Shown here piece by piece: positions 29,440-38,969 of a stretch of DNA of 64,000 nucleotides. The position numbers and the translations under genes were made by a program. The stretch is taken from the NCBI RefSeq assembly GCF_900113045.1, contig NZ_FONY01000012.1:62001-126000 (forward strand). Direction: 5' to 3'. The DNA comes from Thermoflexibacter ruber. GTDB taxonomy: Bacteria > Bacteroidota > Bacteroidia > Cytophagales > Thermoflexibacteraceae. How positions within the stretch are numbered: position 1 is the first letter of the stretch; each line of letters starts with the position of its first letter. The notes below the pieces were generated by a model that was given only the letters and a program-made list of their open reading frames with translations, was not told the origin of the DNA and did no database searches.

Positions 29440-31209
29440 ATGATAAAATCGCGCTTGTCTAATTTTCTTTGGTCTTGCATAGTAGTACTTTTCATTGCCA
29501 ACTGCTCCTATGCTCAGCGATATACCTTAAAAATTCATACCCCTGAGCAGGCTATCCTTTCCAAACTGAGTTATAATACGACCTTTCAAGATTCTTTATC
29601 TGTCTATAAGACACTAAACCTACTCATTGCAGAGCTGTACAAGCAATCTTACCTTACCGCCTCCTTTGATACTGTCTTTTTTGTAGAAAGGCAAGCCCAT
29701 GCTTTACTTTCCATAGGTAAGAAATATGCAATAATCCATTTACAAAAGGGAAATATAGAAGACTTTGTTATAGAGAAAGCAGGGCTGAGAAAAGATTTTT
29801 TACATAATCAAAACATAGATTTTCAGTATTTTATTAGTTTACAAGAAAAAATCCTAACCTATTGGGAAAATCACGGCTACCCTTTTGCCCAAGTCAAATT
29901 GGACTCTATCCGACTGATTGACAATCAAATCTTTGCTAATATTGATTGTGAAAAAGGAACGTATATCCGTTTTGATACCTTGCTGATAGAAGGAGAAGGG
30001 AAAGTCAAAGGAGATTTTTTGAGGAATTATTTGAAAATCAAACAAAACGAGCCTTTTAGTCAGCAAAAAGTCAAAGAAGCAGAACGACTACTCAAAGCAC
30101 TGCCGTATTTGAAACTCAAAAAGCCTTTGGAAGTTGTTTTTGAATATGATAGAGCATTCATTCTCATTACTTTAGATAAAATAAAAAGTAGCCAGTTTGA
30201 CGGAATTGTAGGCGTACTTCCCAACCAAGAGCAAAAAAATCGCGTGCTTGTTACAGGGCAGGTAAATCTCAACTTGGCAAATTTGTTTAGCACAGGGAAA
30301 AAACTACACTTAGAGTGGCAGAGGTTGCGCTCTGCTTCCCAGCTTTTTAATTTTGAGTATGAACACCCACAATTCTTGAAAATGAACTTTGACATCAATG
30401 CTAAGCTCAACTTGCTCAAAGAAGACACAAGTTTTCTAAATATTCGGAGAAATATACAGTTCTCTTACCAACTCACTCCTCAGCAAAAAGTAAGTTTTTT
30501 TACTGATTACCAAACTACTTCGGTAACTGATGGCTCTACCAATCAGGCAGCAGTAGGGCAGGAAAGTCAGCGATTTATCCGCTTTGCCAATACCAACTTG
30601 CTTAGCTATGGGATTAGCTATGAGTTGAATACCTTGAATGATTTTCTCAAGCCGCAAAAAGGTTGGTACATCAAAGGGCAAGTGGGTACGGGAAATAAAA
30701 AAATAAGTCCCCGCTTAGGAAGCAATCCTGCTGTAGATACAATTTTCAGAAATATTGACCTAAACAGTACCCAGTGGACGCTATCTCTTTCTATGCAAAA
30801 GTTTTTTTATACGGGTAAAAATACAAGCCTGATGCTGAAAACGGTAGGGGGAGCAATACTAAACAATCAACTCTTTATGAATGAGCTGTATCGCTTAGGC
30901 GGATTGAATTCTATTCGTGGCTTCAATCAAAACGCCTTTTATGCTTCTCATTATCTGGTCAATACTGCGGAGGCACGCCTTTATTTTGAGGAAACCTCCT
31001 ATCTTTTTGCCTTTTTGGATTATGCTTATTTGTCTTACCAAATCCCCACCCAATCTTTTCAAGATGCTCCTTTGGGAGTAGGGGCAGGCATCAGTTTTGC
31101 TACTAAGGGAGGAGTTTTTAACTTTGCCTATGCTATGGGCGTTTCACAATTTCAGCAGTTTGCCGTCAATCAAGCCAAAGTACATTTTGGGTACGTGAGC
31201 AGGTTTTAA
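29440..31209 (+). CDS. POTRA/BamA-TamA-like outer-membrane protein
   Basis: 589 aa from the Met at 29440, which begins the signal peptide (cleavage near SYAQ); a start at 29392 adds 16 polar residues. The N-terminal half has POTRA-like units (about 120-265, e.g. FDTLLIEGEGKVKGDFLRNYL). The C-terminal half is a 16-strand-type barrel with the BamA-superfamily block RLGGLNSIRGFNQN (lid loop Arg) and the final aromatic (Phe-COOH in YVSRF). It inserts or passes proteins at the outer membrane. The cargo is not identifiable. Confidence 0.85.
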   Translation: MIKSRLSNFLWSCIVVLFIANCSYAQRYTLKIHTPEQAILSKLSYNTTFQDSLSVYKTLNLLIAELYKQSYLTASFDTVFFVERQAHALLSIGKKYAIIHLQKGNIEDFVIEKAGLRKDFLHNQNIDFQYFISLQEKILTYWENHGYPFAQVKLDSIRLIDNQIFANIDCEKGTYIRFDTLLIEGEGKVKGDFLRNYLKIKQNEPFSQQKVKEAERLLKALPYLKLKKPLEVVFEYDRAFILITLDKIKSSQFDGIVGVLPNQEQKNRVLVTGQVNLNLANLFSTGKKLHLEWQRLRSASQLFNFEYEHPQFLKMNFDINAKLNLLKEDTSFLNIRRNIQFSYQLTPQQKVSFFTDYQTTSVTDGSTNQAAVGQESQRFIRFANTNLLSYGISYELNTLNDFLKPQKGWYIKGQVGTGNKKISPRLGSNPAVDTIFRNIDLNSTQWTLSLSMQKFFYTGKNTSLMLKTVGGAILNNQLFMNELYRLGGLNSIRGFNQNAFYASHYLVNTAEARLYFEETSYLFAFLDYAYLSYQIPTQSFQDAPLGVGAGISFATKGGVFNFAYAMGVSQFQQFAVNQAKVHFGYVSRF

Positions 31210-31226
31210 AGAAAGAAGAGAATAAC

Positions 31227-31264
31227 AAAAAAACCTAAGGAATCGCGACCTCCTTAGGTTTTTT
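31227..31264. terminator. bidirectional terminator
   Basis: A7-CCTAAGGA, a 9-nt loop and TCCTTAGG-T6 form a strong hairpin with A and T tracts on both sides. It lies between the convergent barrel gene and the acyl-CoA dehydrogenase gene. Confidence 0.85.
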
Positions 31265-31293
31265 GGATAGAAAGTTTTGAGCATGTAAATTGC

Positions 31294-33090
31294 TTAGAAT
31301 GGGTATTTGCCTTCTGCAATTATTGTATCAGCCACCATTCTACGCGCATTTTTTGTATTGAAAGGATTGATTTTTGTATATCGCTTCAAGCCCATAAGCA
31401 ATACTTTCATTTTATCTCCTTTGGCATAAGCATTAATAGCCTCTTTCCCAGCAAATTCCAATTTGCTTACTGCCTCGGTCAAATATACTTTTGCCATGTT
31501 GATTTGGGCTTCACAAGCCGCCTCGCCGCGTATGCCTATGAGTTTTTCTGTACGCAAAATGGTAGATTCGGCTACGTAGGTTTCTATGAGCATGTCAGCT
31601 AAGTTCATCATGATTTCCTGTTCGCTTTCAAACTCTGTACCCAAAGTTTGCAGGGCATCTCCCGCCACCATGAGGATAGCTTTTTTCATATTTTTGATAA
31701 CTTCTTTTTCCTCTGCAAATAAGACAGAGTTATCTACAGGGTTCATGTTAGGTACAGAGGTCAGTTCTTTGGCTACAGCCATAGCAGGTTGCATCAAATC
31801 CAGTTCTCCTTTCATAGCACGCTTCACTATCATTCCCACCAAAAGCATGCGATTGATTTCATTTGTACCTTCGTAAATCCTTGAAATTCTGGCATCTCTA
31901 TACGCTCTTGCCATAGGAGCCTCTTCGGAGAATCCCATACCACCATAGATTTGCACGCCTTCATCTACTATGTAGTCAAGTATCTCAGAACCATGTACTT
32001 TCATGATAGCACACTCTATAGCAAACTGTTCTAAAGCTTTTAGCTTGGCTTCGGAGTCGGGCATTCCTTCCTCTATCAAGGCATTAATCTTGTCCTCAAT
32101 GTTTTGCCCTGCACGATAAGAGGCAGACTCTGTGGCATATACTTTTATTGCCATTGCTGCTAATTTGTGTTTGATTGCGCCAAAAGTGCTGATAGACACC
32201 CCAAATTGCTTTCTTTCTTTGGCGTAGGTGGTAGCTAAGTTAATGATTTCTTTGCACCCTCCTATTACCCCCGCTCCCAGTTTGATACGTCCAATATTGA
32301 GTATATTCACAGCGATTTTAAAGCCATTGCCACGAGTGGAGAGCATATTTTCTACGGGTACTTTGCAATCATTGAAAAATACCTGACGAGTAGAAGAACC
32401 TTTAATCCCTAATTTCTTTTCCTCATCTCCAAGCGTGATTCCGCCGAAAGTCTTTTCTACAATAAAAGCAGAAAGGTTTTTGTCATCATCTATTTTAGCA
32501 AAAACAATAAACAAGTCGGCAAAACCTGCATTAGAAATCCACATTTTTTGTCCATTGATGAGGTAATGAGTCCCTTCTGCATTGAGTTTGGCTTTGGTCT
32601 TTCCTGAGTTGGCATCTGAGCCAGCGTCAGGTTCGGTCAAGCAGTAGCAACCAATCCACTCGCCTGTGGCTAATTTAGGAAGGTATTTTTGCTTTTGTTC
32701 TTCTGTTCCATAATACAAAATTGGCAAAGTACCGATGCCTGTATGCGCTCCATAAGCTGTAGAGAACGAGCCACCCTCTCCCACAATATCCGCAATCAAC
32801 ATAGAAGTATTAAAGCTCATACCCAGCCCGCCATATTCTTCTGGAATAGACACTCCTAACAAACCTAATTCTCCTGCTTTTTGCATTACGCTTCGCATGA
32901 AGCCTTCCTCCATGCTATCCATGCGTTGCACGTGAGGTGTTACTTCTTTGTCTATGAACTGCTTGCAGGCTTCTGCCATAGCTCTTTGCTCTTCGGTAAA
33001 CTCTTCTGGAATAAAAATATCTTGTGCTTCTGTTTCTTTGATGAGAAACTCTCCACCTTTGAGGGCTTCCCTTACTGCTTCTGCTACCAT
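31294..33090 (-). CDS. acyl-CoA dehydrogenase
   Basis: 598 aa. The first 400 residues or so are a standard acyl-CoA dehydrogenase: FAD-site CYCLTEPDAGSDANS, KMWISNAGFADLF, then IYGGMGFSEEAPMARAYRDARISRIYEGTNEINR with the catalytic Glu of the EGTNE block. A C-terminal extension of about 190 residues matches the longer Bacteroidota/VLCAD-like class. It oxidises fatty acyl-CoA and passes electrons to EtfAB (9.7-11.6 kb). Its promoter is flanked by two identical palindromic sites (33129-33184). Confidence 0.93.
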   Translation of the reverse strand: MVAEAVREALKGGEFLIKETEAQDIFIPEEFTEEQRAMAEACKQFIDKEVTPHVQRMDSMEEGFMRSVMQKAGELGLLGVSIPEEYGGLGMSFNTSMLIADIVGEGGSFSTAYGAHTGIGTLPILYYGTEEQKQKYLPKLATGEWIGCYCLTEPDAGSDANSGKTKAKLNAEGTHYLINGQKMWISNAGFADLFIVFAKIDDDKNLSAFIVEKTFGGITLGDEEKKLGIKGSSTRQVFFNDCKVPVENMLSTRGNGFKIAVNILNIGRIKLGAGVIGGCKEIINLATTYAKERKQFGVSISTFGAIKHKLAAMAIKVYATESASYRAGQNIEDKINALIEEGMPDSEAKLKALEQFAIECAIMKVHGSEILDYIVDEGVQIYGGMGFSEEAPMARAYRDARISRIYEGTNEINRMLLVGMIVKRAMKGELDLMQPAMAVAKELTSVPNMNPVDNSVLFAEEKEVIKNMKKAILMVAGDALQTLGTEFESEQEIMMNLADMLIETYVAESTILRTEKLIGIRGEAACEAQINMAKVYLTEAVSKLEFAGKEAINAYAKGDKMKVLLMGLKRYTKINPFNTKNARRMVADTIIAEGKYPF

Positions 33091-33128
33091 AGAAATATAT
33101 TGATTATGTGGTTTAAACGGATAAAATG

Positions 33129-33184
33129 TTATGCGTGCATACTATTATTGAACAAAGATATAAAAAAATGTTATGCGTGCATAA
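33129..33184 (-). promoter_or_regulatory. two-operator promoter of the acyl-CoA dehydrogenase gene
   Basis: The -7 element TATCTTTG is read on the minus strand at 33160-33153. Two copies of the 19-mer AAAATGTTATGCGTGCATA (33123-33141 and 33165-33183) flank it. Their cores are TTATGC-GT-GCATA(A/C) palindromes at 33129-33142 and 33171-33184, centred exactly 42 bp apart, or four helical turns. One site covers the upstream promoter region, the other lies at or just after the start of transcription (near 33147). This fits repression by a dimeric, possibly acyl-CoA-sensing regulator bound on one face of the helix. Confidence 0.6.
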
Positions 33185-33232
33185 TAATTTTACGAAAATT
33201 TTTTCTTGTCATTGGCAAATGCCATTCTCCTT

Positions 33233-34123
33233 TCACTCTACGGCTTCCCTTATTGCTTTTCCCGTCCAACATGCAGGAATTTTGCAATCAAGCAAGTGAG
33301 CAACAGTAGGGGCTATGTCTGCATTGCTTACTTTTTGGGTGATTTCTGTGTTTTTCTTGATACCTTTCCCAGCGATGACAAAAGGAATGGTAAGTTCCTC
33401 TATGGAAAGTTTGCCATGCCCTTTGCCCTTGCCTCCGTGGTCTGATACAATGATTAGCACAGCGTTCTCGATGATTTGTGCTTGTCTTAAACTTTGGATA
33501 ACCCGTCCTATCATGCTGTCAGCTTTTTCTACTGCTTTGATATATTCTTTTGATTCCCAAGAAAACTCATGCCCTGCATGGTCGACATGGTCTAAGTGAA
33601 TAAAGGTGAGAAGAGGCTTGTTGGCTAAGATATACCTTTGGGCTTCTATCAAAGTTTTGTCTTCGCCTTTGGTATCTGCTATCATAGTAGGAATCCCTTG
33701 CTCTACCAGCCTCCCAAAATCGTCCCAATCATGAAAACACGCCAAATCTGCCTCAGCATATTGCTGGCGAATGACTTTGAAAATAGTAGGGAAAGTTTCT
33801 CCTTTTTTACCTCCGCAATAGGTTTTTTCCTCAATATCTTTCCTTTTCCATGCGTTAGAGGTGATTTCATGTTCCTCTGGAGTTGCTCCCATAAGAATAG
33901 AAGCCCAATTAGGCGAACTGACAGTAGGGATAACAGATTGAGCTTGGAGCGAATAGGCGCCTACTTTCATCAAAGAATCTAAAACGGGGGTATGGGCTTC
34001 TTTTACTCCCTTAGCACCAAGTCCGTCTATACCAATGATAACAATGTGCTTGTGATGGTTAGTTTGGGCAAAAATCTGTATTGCTTGGAAGGCAAGCAGT
34101 AGAAATAAGTATAGTTTTTTCAT
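33233..34123 (-). CDS. secreted alkaline phosphatase/phosphodiesterase-superfamily enzyme
   Basis: 296 aa from the Met at 34123 (signal peptide MKKLYLFLLLAFQ, cleavage near FAQ). It shows the metal-site IGIDGLGAKG, the nucleophile region SSPNWASILMG, the FIHLDHVDHAGHE zinc ligands and IVSDHGGKGKGHG. This is the type I phosphodiesterase/nucleotide pyrophosphatase layout, active in the periplasm on phosphoesters. The specific substrate is not evident. Confidence 0.87.
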   Translation of the reverse strand: MKKLYLFLLLAFQAIQIFAQTNHHKHIVIIGIDGLGAKGVKEAHTPVLDSLMKVGAYSLQAQSVIPTVSSPNWASILMGATPEEHEITSNAWKRKDIEEKTYCGGKKGETFPTIFKVIRQQYAEADLACFHDWDDFGRLVEQGIPTMIADTKGEDKTLIEAQRYILANKPLLTFIHLDHVDHAGHEFSWESKEYIKAVEKADSMIGRVIQSLRQAQIIENAVLIIVSDHGGKGKGHGKLSIEELTIPFVIAGKGIKKNTEITQKVSNADIAPTVAHLLDCKIPACWTGKAIREAVE

Positions 34124-34228
34124 TTTATTTAGTGAGCTTAGATTATATTCACAAATAAAAGTCAAAAAGCAAACTCTTTCTAAAAACAGAGATGTATTTA
34201 ATGTGAAATTTCAAGCTACTTTCAACTT

Positions 34229-34236
34229 TATCTTTG
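34229..34236 (+). promoter_or_regulatory. -7 element for porU
   Basis: TATCTTTG, an exact TAnnTTTG match 44 bp before the porU ATG. No convincing -33 TTTG at the usual distance. Confidence 0.33.
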
Positions 34237-34280
34237 AATTTAACGTTTCTTGTTTGTGTTTTCAATATTAATAAACAATT

Positions 34281-37200
34281 ATGGGATTCATCAACTTACT
34301 GCAACAACCATTTTGGGAAATAAAAAAGAATATTGGGCAAAAAAAGTATAACCTATTATTTATCTTTTCTTTCGCCTACTTTCTGCTTATATCTACAAGT
34401 ATTCACGCCCAAAACCCTGTCCTCTCGCAAGGCGAGTTTTACAAAATAGCCATTTCCAAACATGGCATTTACAAAATAGACCGAGCAATGCTTACGTCTA
34501 TGGGCATCAATGTCAGTAACTTAGACCCGCAAACTATTCAAATTTTTGGAAATGGAGGAGGAATGTTGCCACAAGCCAACAGTGCCTTTCGCCATACAGA
34601 CTTGGTAGAAAACGATATTTTGGTCACTGGAGAGGGTGATGGCAGATTTGATGAAAATGACTATATTTTATTCTATGGGGAGGGAGCAGACCGATTTATC
34701 CCAGATGCTAATAATCAAGTTTTCAGGAGAGAGGAACACTTATATGACGATTACAACTACTATTTTTTGACTTTTGGACAAAAAAAAGGCAGGCGTATAG
34801 CTAACCGAATAGATGGCACGCAAAGCCAAGCACTTATCAATACTTTTGATGATTATATTTTTCATCAAACTCTCAAAAAAGACCGTTTTAACATGGTAGA
34901 GTCAGGACGCATTTGGTTTGGTGAAAAGTTTGATTTTCAAACAGAAATGAACTTTAATTTTGATATAGCAGGATTACTTAGTAGTTCACCTGTGAGAGTT
35001 TCGGTAGCGGTCATGGCAGGGCTAAATAGCAGTACTTCTGGAGGTTCTACTCGTACTACTTTCACTACTCTACTGAATGGTAGAGAGATAGGTACACAAA
35101 ATATGCCCTCTTTGCCGTTGGGGACGTATGCAGTCAGAGGGACGATGACAGAAAATATTTTCCCTGCTAACAACGTGCAAACTACTAATAACCGACTCAC
35201 TGTTCAACTCAGATACAACAAAAATGGGGAGAATAATCAAATTGGGCATTTATTGGGCTTAGGAGTGAATGCAAGCCGCAGGCTACAACTCTATGGCAAT
35301 CAAACTCGTTTTCGCTCTTTTCAAAGCCTGAGATTTCAAAATATAGAATACCAAATAGATAACTTGAACAATAATGCTACTATTTGGGATATTTCTAATC
35401 CGCTCAGACCTGTCAGGCAGGATTTTACCTTAAATGGCAATACAGCGAGTTTTAGAGTAGCAAGTAGAGGTACTTTGCAGGAATTTGTACTTTTCCAAGG
35501 TACAGATTTTGATAAACCGATATTTGTTGAGAAAGTAAGAAATCAAAATTTACAGAGCTTTGAAACACCAGATTTACTCATCGTTACGCCTGAAATTTTC
35601 CTGAATGAAGCCAACCGTTTGGCAGACTTTCGCCGTACTAATGACAAATTGAAAGTACAAGTAGCCACAACTAACCAAATTTATAATGAGTTTTCTTCTG
35701 GTAAACAAGACATTAGTGCTATCAGAGATTTTATTAGGTTTTTATATAAAAAGTCTAAAAATTTAAAATATGTCTTGCTTTTTGGTGATGCTTCCTACGA
35801 TTACAAAGATTACTTGCCTAATAATACCAATTTCGTTCCCACTTATCAATCAAGAGAATCTTTACACCCCTTGTTTAGCTTTTCTTCTGATGACTATTTT
35901 GGATTCTTAGAAGACAATGAGGGAGAATGGGAAGAAAGCGATAGAGGTAATCATACCTTAGATGTAGGTGTAGGTCGCCTACCTGCCAAATCAGAGCGAG
36001 AGGCAAAAGTCATGGTGGACAAACTTATTCACTATGAAAGTGTAAAAACTTTGGGCGATTGGCGAAAAAGAGTGTCTTTTGTTGCTGACGATGGCGATGG
36101 CAATGACTATCAGCTACAAGCAGAAAAGCACGCGGAGAAATTGGAAAAAGCAGACGGGGCTTTCAATATTGAAAAACTCTATATAGATGCTTTTCCCAAA
36201 GAACTTACGCCTAATGGCAAAAAATCGCCATTGGTTCGCCAAGAAATTAATCAAACTATCCAAGATGGCACATTACTGATGAATTACATTGGGCATGGAG
36301 CGATTACAGGCTGGGCTTCGGAGTCTATTTTGGACATTACCCAAGTAAGTAGTTGGCAGAACTTGGACAAACTACCTTTGTTGATGACAGCCACCTGCGA
36401 GTTTGGTCGCTTTGACCGCCCTCGCCAAACCTCAGGGGCTGAGTATGCCATGCTCAATCCTGACGGAGGGGCTATTGCTCTTGTAACTACCACCAGACCA
36501 GTATTTTCTGATGCCAACTATGTGATTAATGATGCTTTTTATGATGTAGCCTTTACTCCTTTGAATGGAGAGATGCCGAGAATAGGAGATATTCAGCGAA
36601 TTACAAAAAATAATAGCTTGAGAGATGTGAACAATCGCAACTTTTCTCTTTTAGGCGACCCCTCCATGCGGCTTGCTTACCCAAAGGAAAATATAGTGAT
36701 TAAATCTATTAAAAACAGTCAAAATCAGGAAGTAAGCACTTTCAAAGCCTTAGATAAAATTACTATTAGCGGGGAGGTACTTAATCAAAATAGTATAGAT
36801 AACAACTTTAACGGTACACTGAGCATTACTATTTTTGATAAGCCAGCAACTGTCAAAACCTTTGGAGATGAAGCACCTACAATGACCTTCCGCAAAAAAA
36901 TTCACATTCTTTTCAAGGGAACTGCCAGTGTAAAAAATGGAAAATTTGAGTTTAGTTTTATTATTCCCAAAAATATAGATTATAACTTAGGCGAGGGGAA
37001 AATCAGCCTCTATGCCCAAGATGATAGCAGAAACTTAGATGCAAGTGGGTATAAATCAGACATATTGGTAGGGGGTACAGCAAGCAATCTACTTACTGAT
37101 AACCAAGCTCCACAAATGAAGCTATTTATGGACAATGAAACCTTTGTTTCTGGGGACAAAGTAAAACCTAATACTACCTTGATAGTACGACTTTTTGATG

Positions 37201-37757
37201 ACAACGGCATTAATATCTCAGGCATGGGTATTGGGCAGGACATTACTGCCTCATTAAAAGGGGGACAGAATCAAGACCTTGTGCTAAATCGCTTTTATAG
37301 AGCCAACAAAGATGATTACAAAAGTGGAGAAATTCGCTATAACTTCCACGACTTGCCTGAGGGAAAATATACGCTTACTGTCAAAGCATGGGATACTTAT
37401 AACAATTCTACTTCTCAAACCATAGAGTTTATTGTGGAAAAAGAACCTTTTACGCTTTCTAATGTTAAAACCTTTCCCAATCCATTTATAGAGGAAATTT
37501 ATTTTTCTTTTAATCATAATAGACTTGGAGAGGATTTGGAGGTGGCATTAGAGGTTTATACTACCTCTGGAGCATTAGTAAAACGCATAGAAGCTTATGA
37601 TTACAATGTTCGTAATGAATCAGTTACGCTTAGCTGGAATGGATTGAATGGTAGTGGTAGTGCTATCGCCCCAAGTATTTATATTTATCGTCTTGCAGTC
37701 AAAGCAATGATCTCAGGTATTTCCCAAGAGGTGAGAGGCAAAATAGTAAAGTGGTAA
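34281..37757 (+). CDS. porU: type IX secretion system sortase PorU
   Basis: 1158 aa, C25 (gingipain-like) cysteine protease. It has a signal segment (about 25-45), a long beta-rich prodomain, then the caspase-like fold with catalytic His672 in NYIGHGAITGW and Cys706 in TATCEFGRFDRP. A C-terminal region (about 1070-1158) resembles a T9SS CTD (FPNPFIEEIYFSF ... IYIYRLAVK). PorU sits on the outer surface, cuts the CTD from cargo and attaches it to lipopolysaccharide. The cargo at 3072-4979 is a plausible client. The usual neighbour porV is not present here. Confidence 0.92.
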   Translation: MGFINLLQQPFWEIKKNIGQKKYNLLFIFSFAYFLLISTSIHAQNPVLSQGEFYKIAISKHGIYKIDRAMLTSMGINVSNLDPQTIQIFGNGGGMLPQANSAFRHTDLVENDILVTGEGDGRFDENDYILFYGEGADRFIPDANNQVFRREEHLYDDYNYYFLTFGQKKGRRIANRIDGTQSQALINTFDDYIFHQTLKKDRFNMVESGRIWFGEKFDFQTEMNFNFDIAGLLSSSPVRVSVAVMAGLNSSTSGGSTRTTFTTLLNGREIGTQNMPSLPLGTYAVRGTMTENIFPANNVQTTNNRLTVQLRYNKNGENNQIGHLLGLGVNASRRLQLYGNQTRFRSFQSLRFQNIEYQIDNLNNNATIWDISNPLRPVRQDFTLNGNTASFRVASRGTLQEFVLFQGTDFDKPIFVEKVRNQNLQSFETPDLLIVTPEIFLNEANRLADFRRTNDKLKVQVATTNQIYNEFSSGKQDISAIRDFIRFLYKKSKNLKYVLLFGDASYDYKDYLPNNTNFVPTYQSRESLHPLFSFSSDDYFGFLEDNEGEWEESDRGNHTLDVGVGRLPAKSEREAKVMVDKLIHYESVKTLGDWRKRVSFVADDGDGNDYQLQAEKHAEKLEKADGAFNIEKLYIDAFPKELTPNGKKSPLVRQEINQTIQDGTLLMNYIGHGAITGWASESILDITQVSSWQNLDKLPLLMTATCEFGRFDRPRQTSGAEYAMLNPDGGAIALVTTTRPVFSDANYVINDAFYDVAFTPLNGEMPRIGDIQRITKNNSLRDVNNRNFSLLGDPSMRLAYPKENIVIKSIKNSQNQEVSTFKALDKITISGEVLNQNSIDNNFNGTLSITIFDKPATVKTFGDEAPTMTFRKKIHILFKGTASVKNGKFEFSFIIPKNIDYNLGEGKISLYAQDDSRNLDASGYKSDILVGGTASNLLTDNQAPQMKLFMDNETFVSGDKVKPNTTLIVRLFDDNGINISGMGIGQDITASLKGGQNQDLVLNRFYRANKDDYKSGEIRYNFHDLPEGKYTLTVKAWDTYNNSTSQTIEFIVEKEPFTLSNVKTFPNPFIEEIYFSFNHNRLGEDLEVALEVYTTSGALVKRIEAYDYNVRNESVTLSWNGLNGSGSAIAPSIYIYRLAVKAMISGISQEVRGKIVKW

Positions 37758-37777
37758 GTTTGGTATTTAAGCAGTTG

Positions 37778-37835
37778 AGGCTGTCCGAAAAGTCTAACGA
37801 TTTTCCCCATATTAGGCAAGCTCTTAGGACAGCCT
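37778..37835. repeat. 58-bp element with imperfect terminal inverted repeats
   Basis: AGGCTGTCCGAAAAGTCT (37778-37795) is the inverted counterpart of 37818-37835 with 4 mismatches in 18; the outer 9 bp are perfect. The sequence resembles transposon ends (GGCTGTCC.AAAAG type), so it may be a MITE or insertion-sequence remnant. A long-loop terminator between the convergent porU and alcohol dehydrogenase genes is the other option, though no T tract follows. Confidence 0.5.
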
Positions 37836-37842
37836 ATTCCTC

Positions 37843-38919
37843 TTACATTCTGTAATACAACTCCATGATTTTATCTTGCGTAATAACCTCTTTCCAATGC
37901 TGCCCTACTGCGTGTTTCCACATGTGTTCTAAGGCATAAGCAGTTTGCGCCATTTTAGCGACTTCCTCTTCCTTCCAGTTTTTAGAAAGTCCTTTGGGAA
38001 TATCCACATTATGCTTTTTGACCATTTCTTTAAACTCAATGACTGCATCTCCATAATAATCATGCAGTTCGTCAAAAGCAATGCAGTTGGCAATACCGTG
38101 TCGATAGCCAAAAACATAAGATAATCCATAAGAAAGCGCATGGCAAACACCTACTTCTGAGTAGGTTAGGCTTAGCCCGCCCATGTAAGAAGCTATCATC
38201 AGTTTCTCGTCGCCTTCTGGATTTTGCCCGTATTGGTTAAATACTTCTCTACACAAGTCTAAAGACTTCAATCCGTATGCTTTGCTAAACTCGTTGAGCA
38301 TAGTACCTGTTAAAGATTCTATGCAGTGGATATAGGTATCCATACCTGTATAAAACCACTGATTTTTAGGGGCATTGGCTATCAAATCTGGGTCAAGCAC
38401 TATTTGGTCAAAGACGGTATAATCGCACTTAATACCTAATTTTTTGGTAGGTCCCGTTAGTACGGCAGTCATGGAAACCTCTGCTCCTGTTCCTGCCAAA
38501 GTAGGTATGCCGATATGATAAACTCCTTGATTTTTAATCAGGTTTAATCCTTGGTACTGTTGGGCAAGCCCTTCATTGGTGAGCATCATGGAAGTAGCCT
38601 TAGCAATATCCATGACACTACCCCCCCCTATCCCTACCAAAGCTATAGGGAGCGAAGGAGAAAGTTCCCTGATATGTGCATTAAGTTGGTCTATCTGTTC
38701 GGTAGTAGGTTCGTGAGCATCTACATCTACCCAAATGAGTTGGTCTTTCCCTCGCAAAGGAATTTTATTTGCTAATGCTTTGTCTTTAAAATAATTGTCC
38801 AACAAGAACACTACATAGCTATCGTTACTTGTTCGTTTTTCAGCAAGAATACTGTCTAATTGATTAAAACTTCCTCTACCAAAGACACACTTTCCTACAC
38901 TTTTAAAATTTTTATACAT
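37843..38919 (-). CDS. iron-containing alcohol dehydrogenase, KdnB-like
   Basis: 358 aa, group III iron alcohol dehydrogenase: NAD-site GIGGGSVMDIAKA, metal-site region TLAGTGAEVSM, and the His-rich ALSYGLSYVFGYRHGIAN block with further His downstream. The opening (KNFKSVGKCVFGRGSFNQLD) resembles the KDO 8-oxidase KdnB of Shewanella, which makes 8-amino-KDO for LPS. The partner aminotransferase KdnA is not adjacent, so this role is an inference. It might instead act on a simple alcohol or aldehyde. Confidence 0.8.
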   Translation of the reverse strand: MYKNFKSVGKCVFGRGSFNQLDSILAEKRTSNDSYVVFLLDNYFKDKALANKIPLRGKDQLIWVDVDAHEPTTEQIDQLNAHIRELSPSLPIALVGIGGGSVMDIAKATSMMLTNEGLAQQYQGLNLIKNQGVYHIGIPTLAGTGAEVSMTAVLTGPTKKLGIKCDYTVFDQIVLDPDLIANAPKNQWFYTGMDTYIHCIESLTGTMLNEFSKAYGLKSLDLCREVFNQYGQNPEGDEKLMIASYMGGLSLTYSEVGVCHALSYGLSYVFGYRHGIANCIAFDELHDYYGDAVIEFKEMVKKHNVDIPKGLSKNWKEEEVAKMAQTAYALEHMWKHAVGQHWKEVITQDKIMELYYRM

Positions 38920-38969
38920 ATTGAGTTTTTCAAGTTAAAAAAATACTAAAAATTAATTTAAACAAAACC

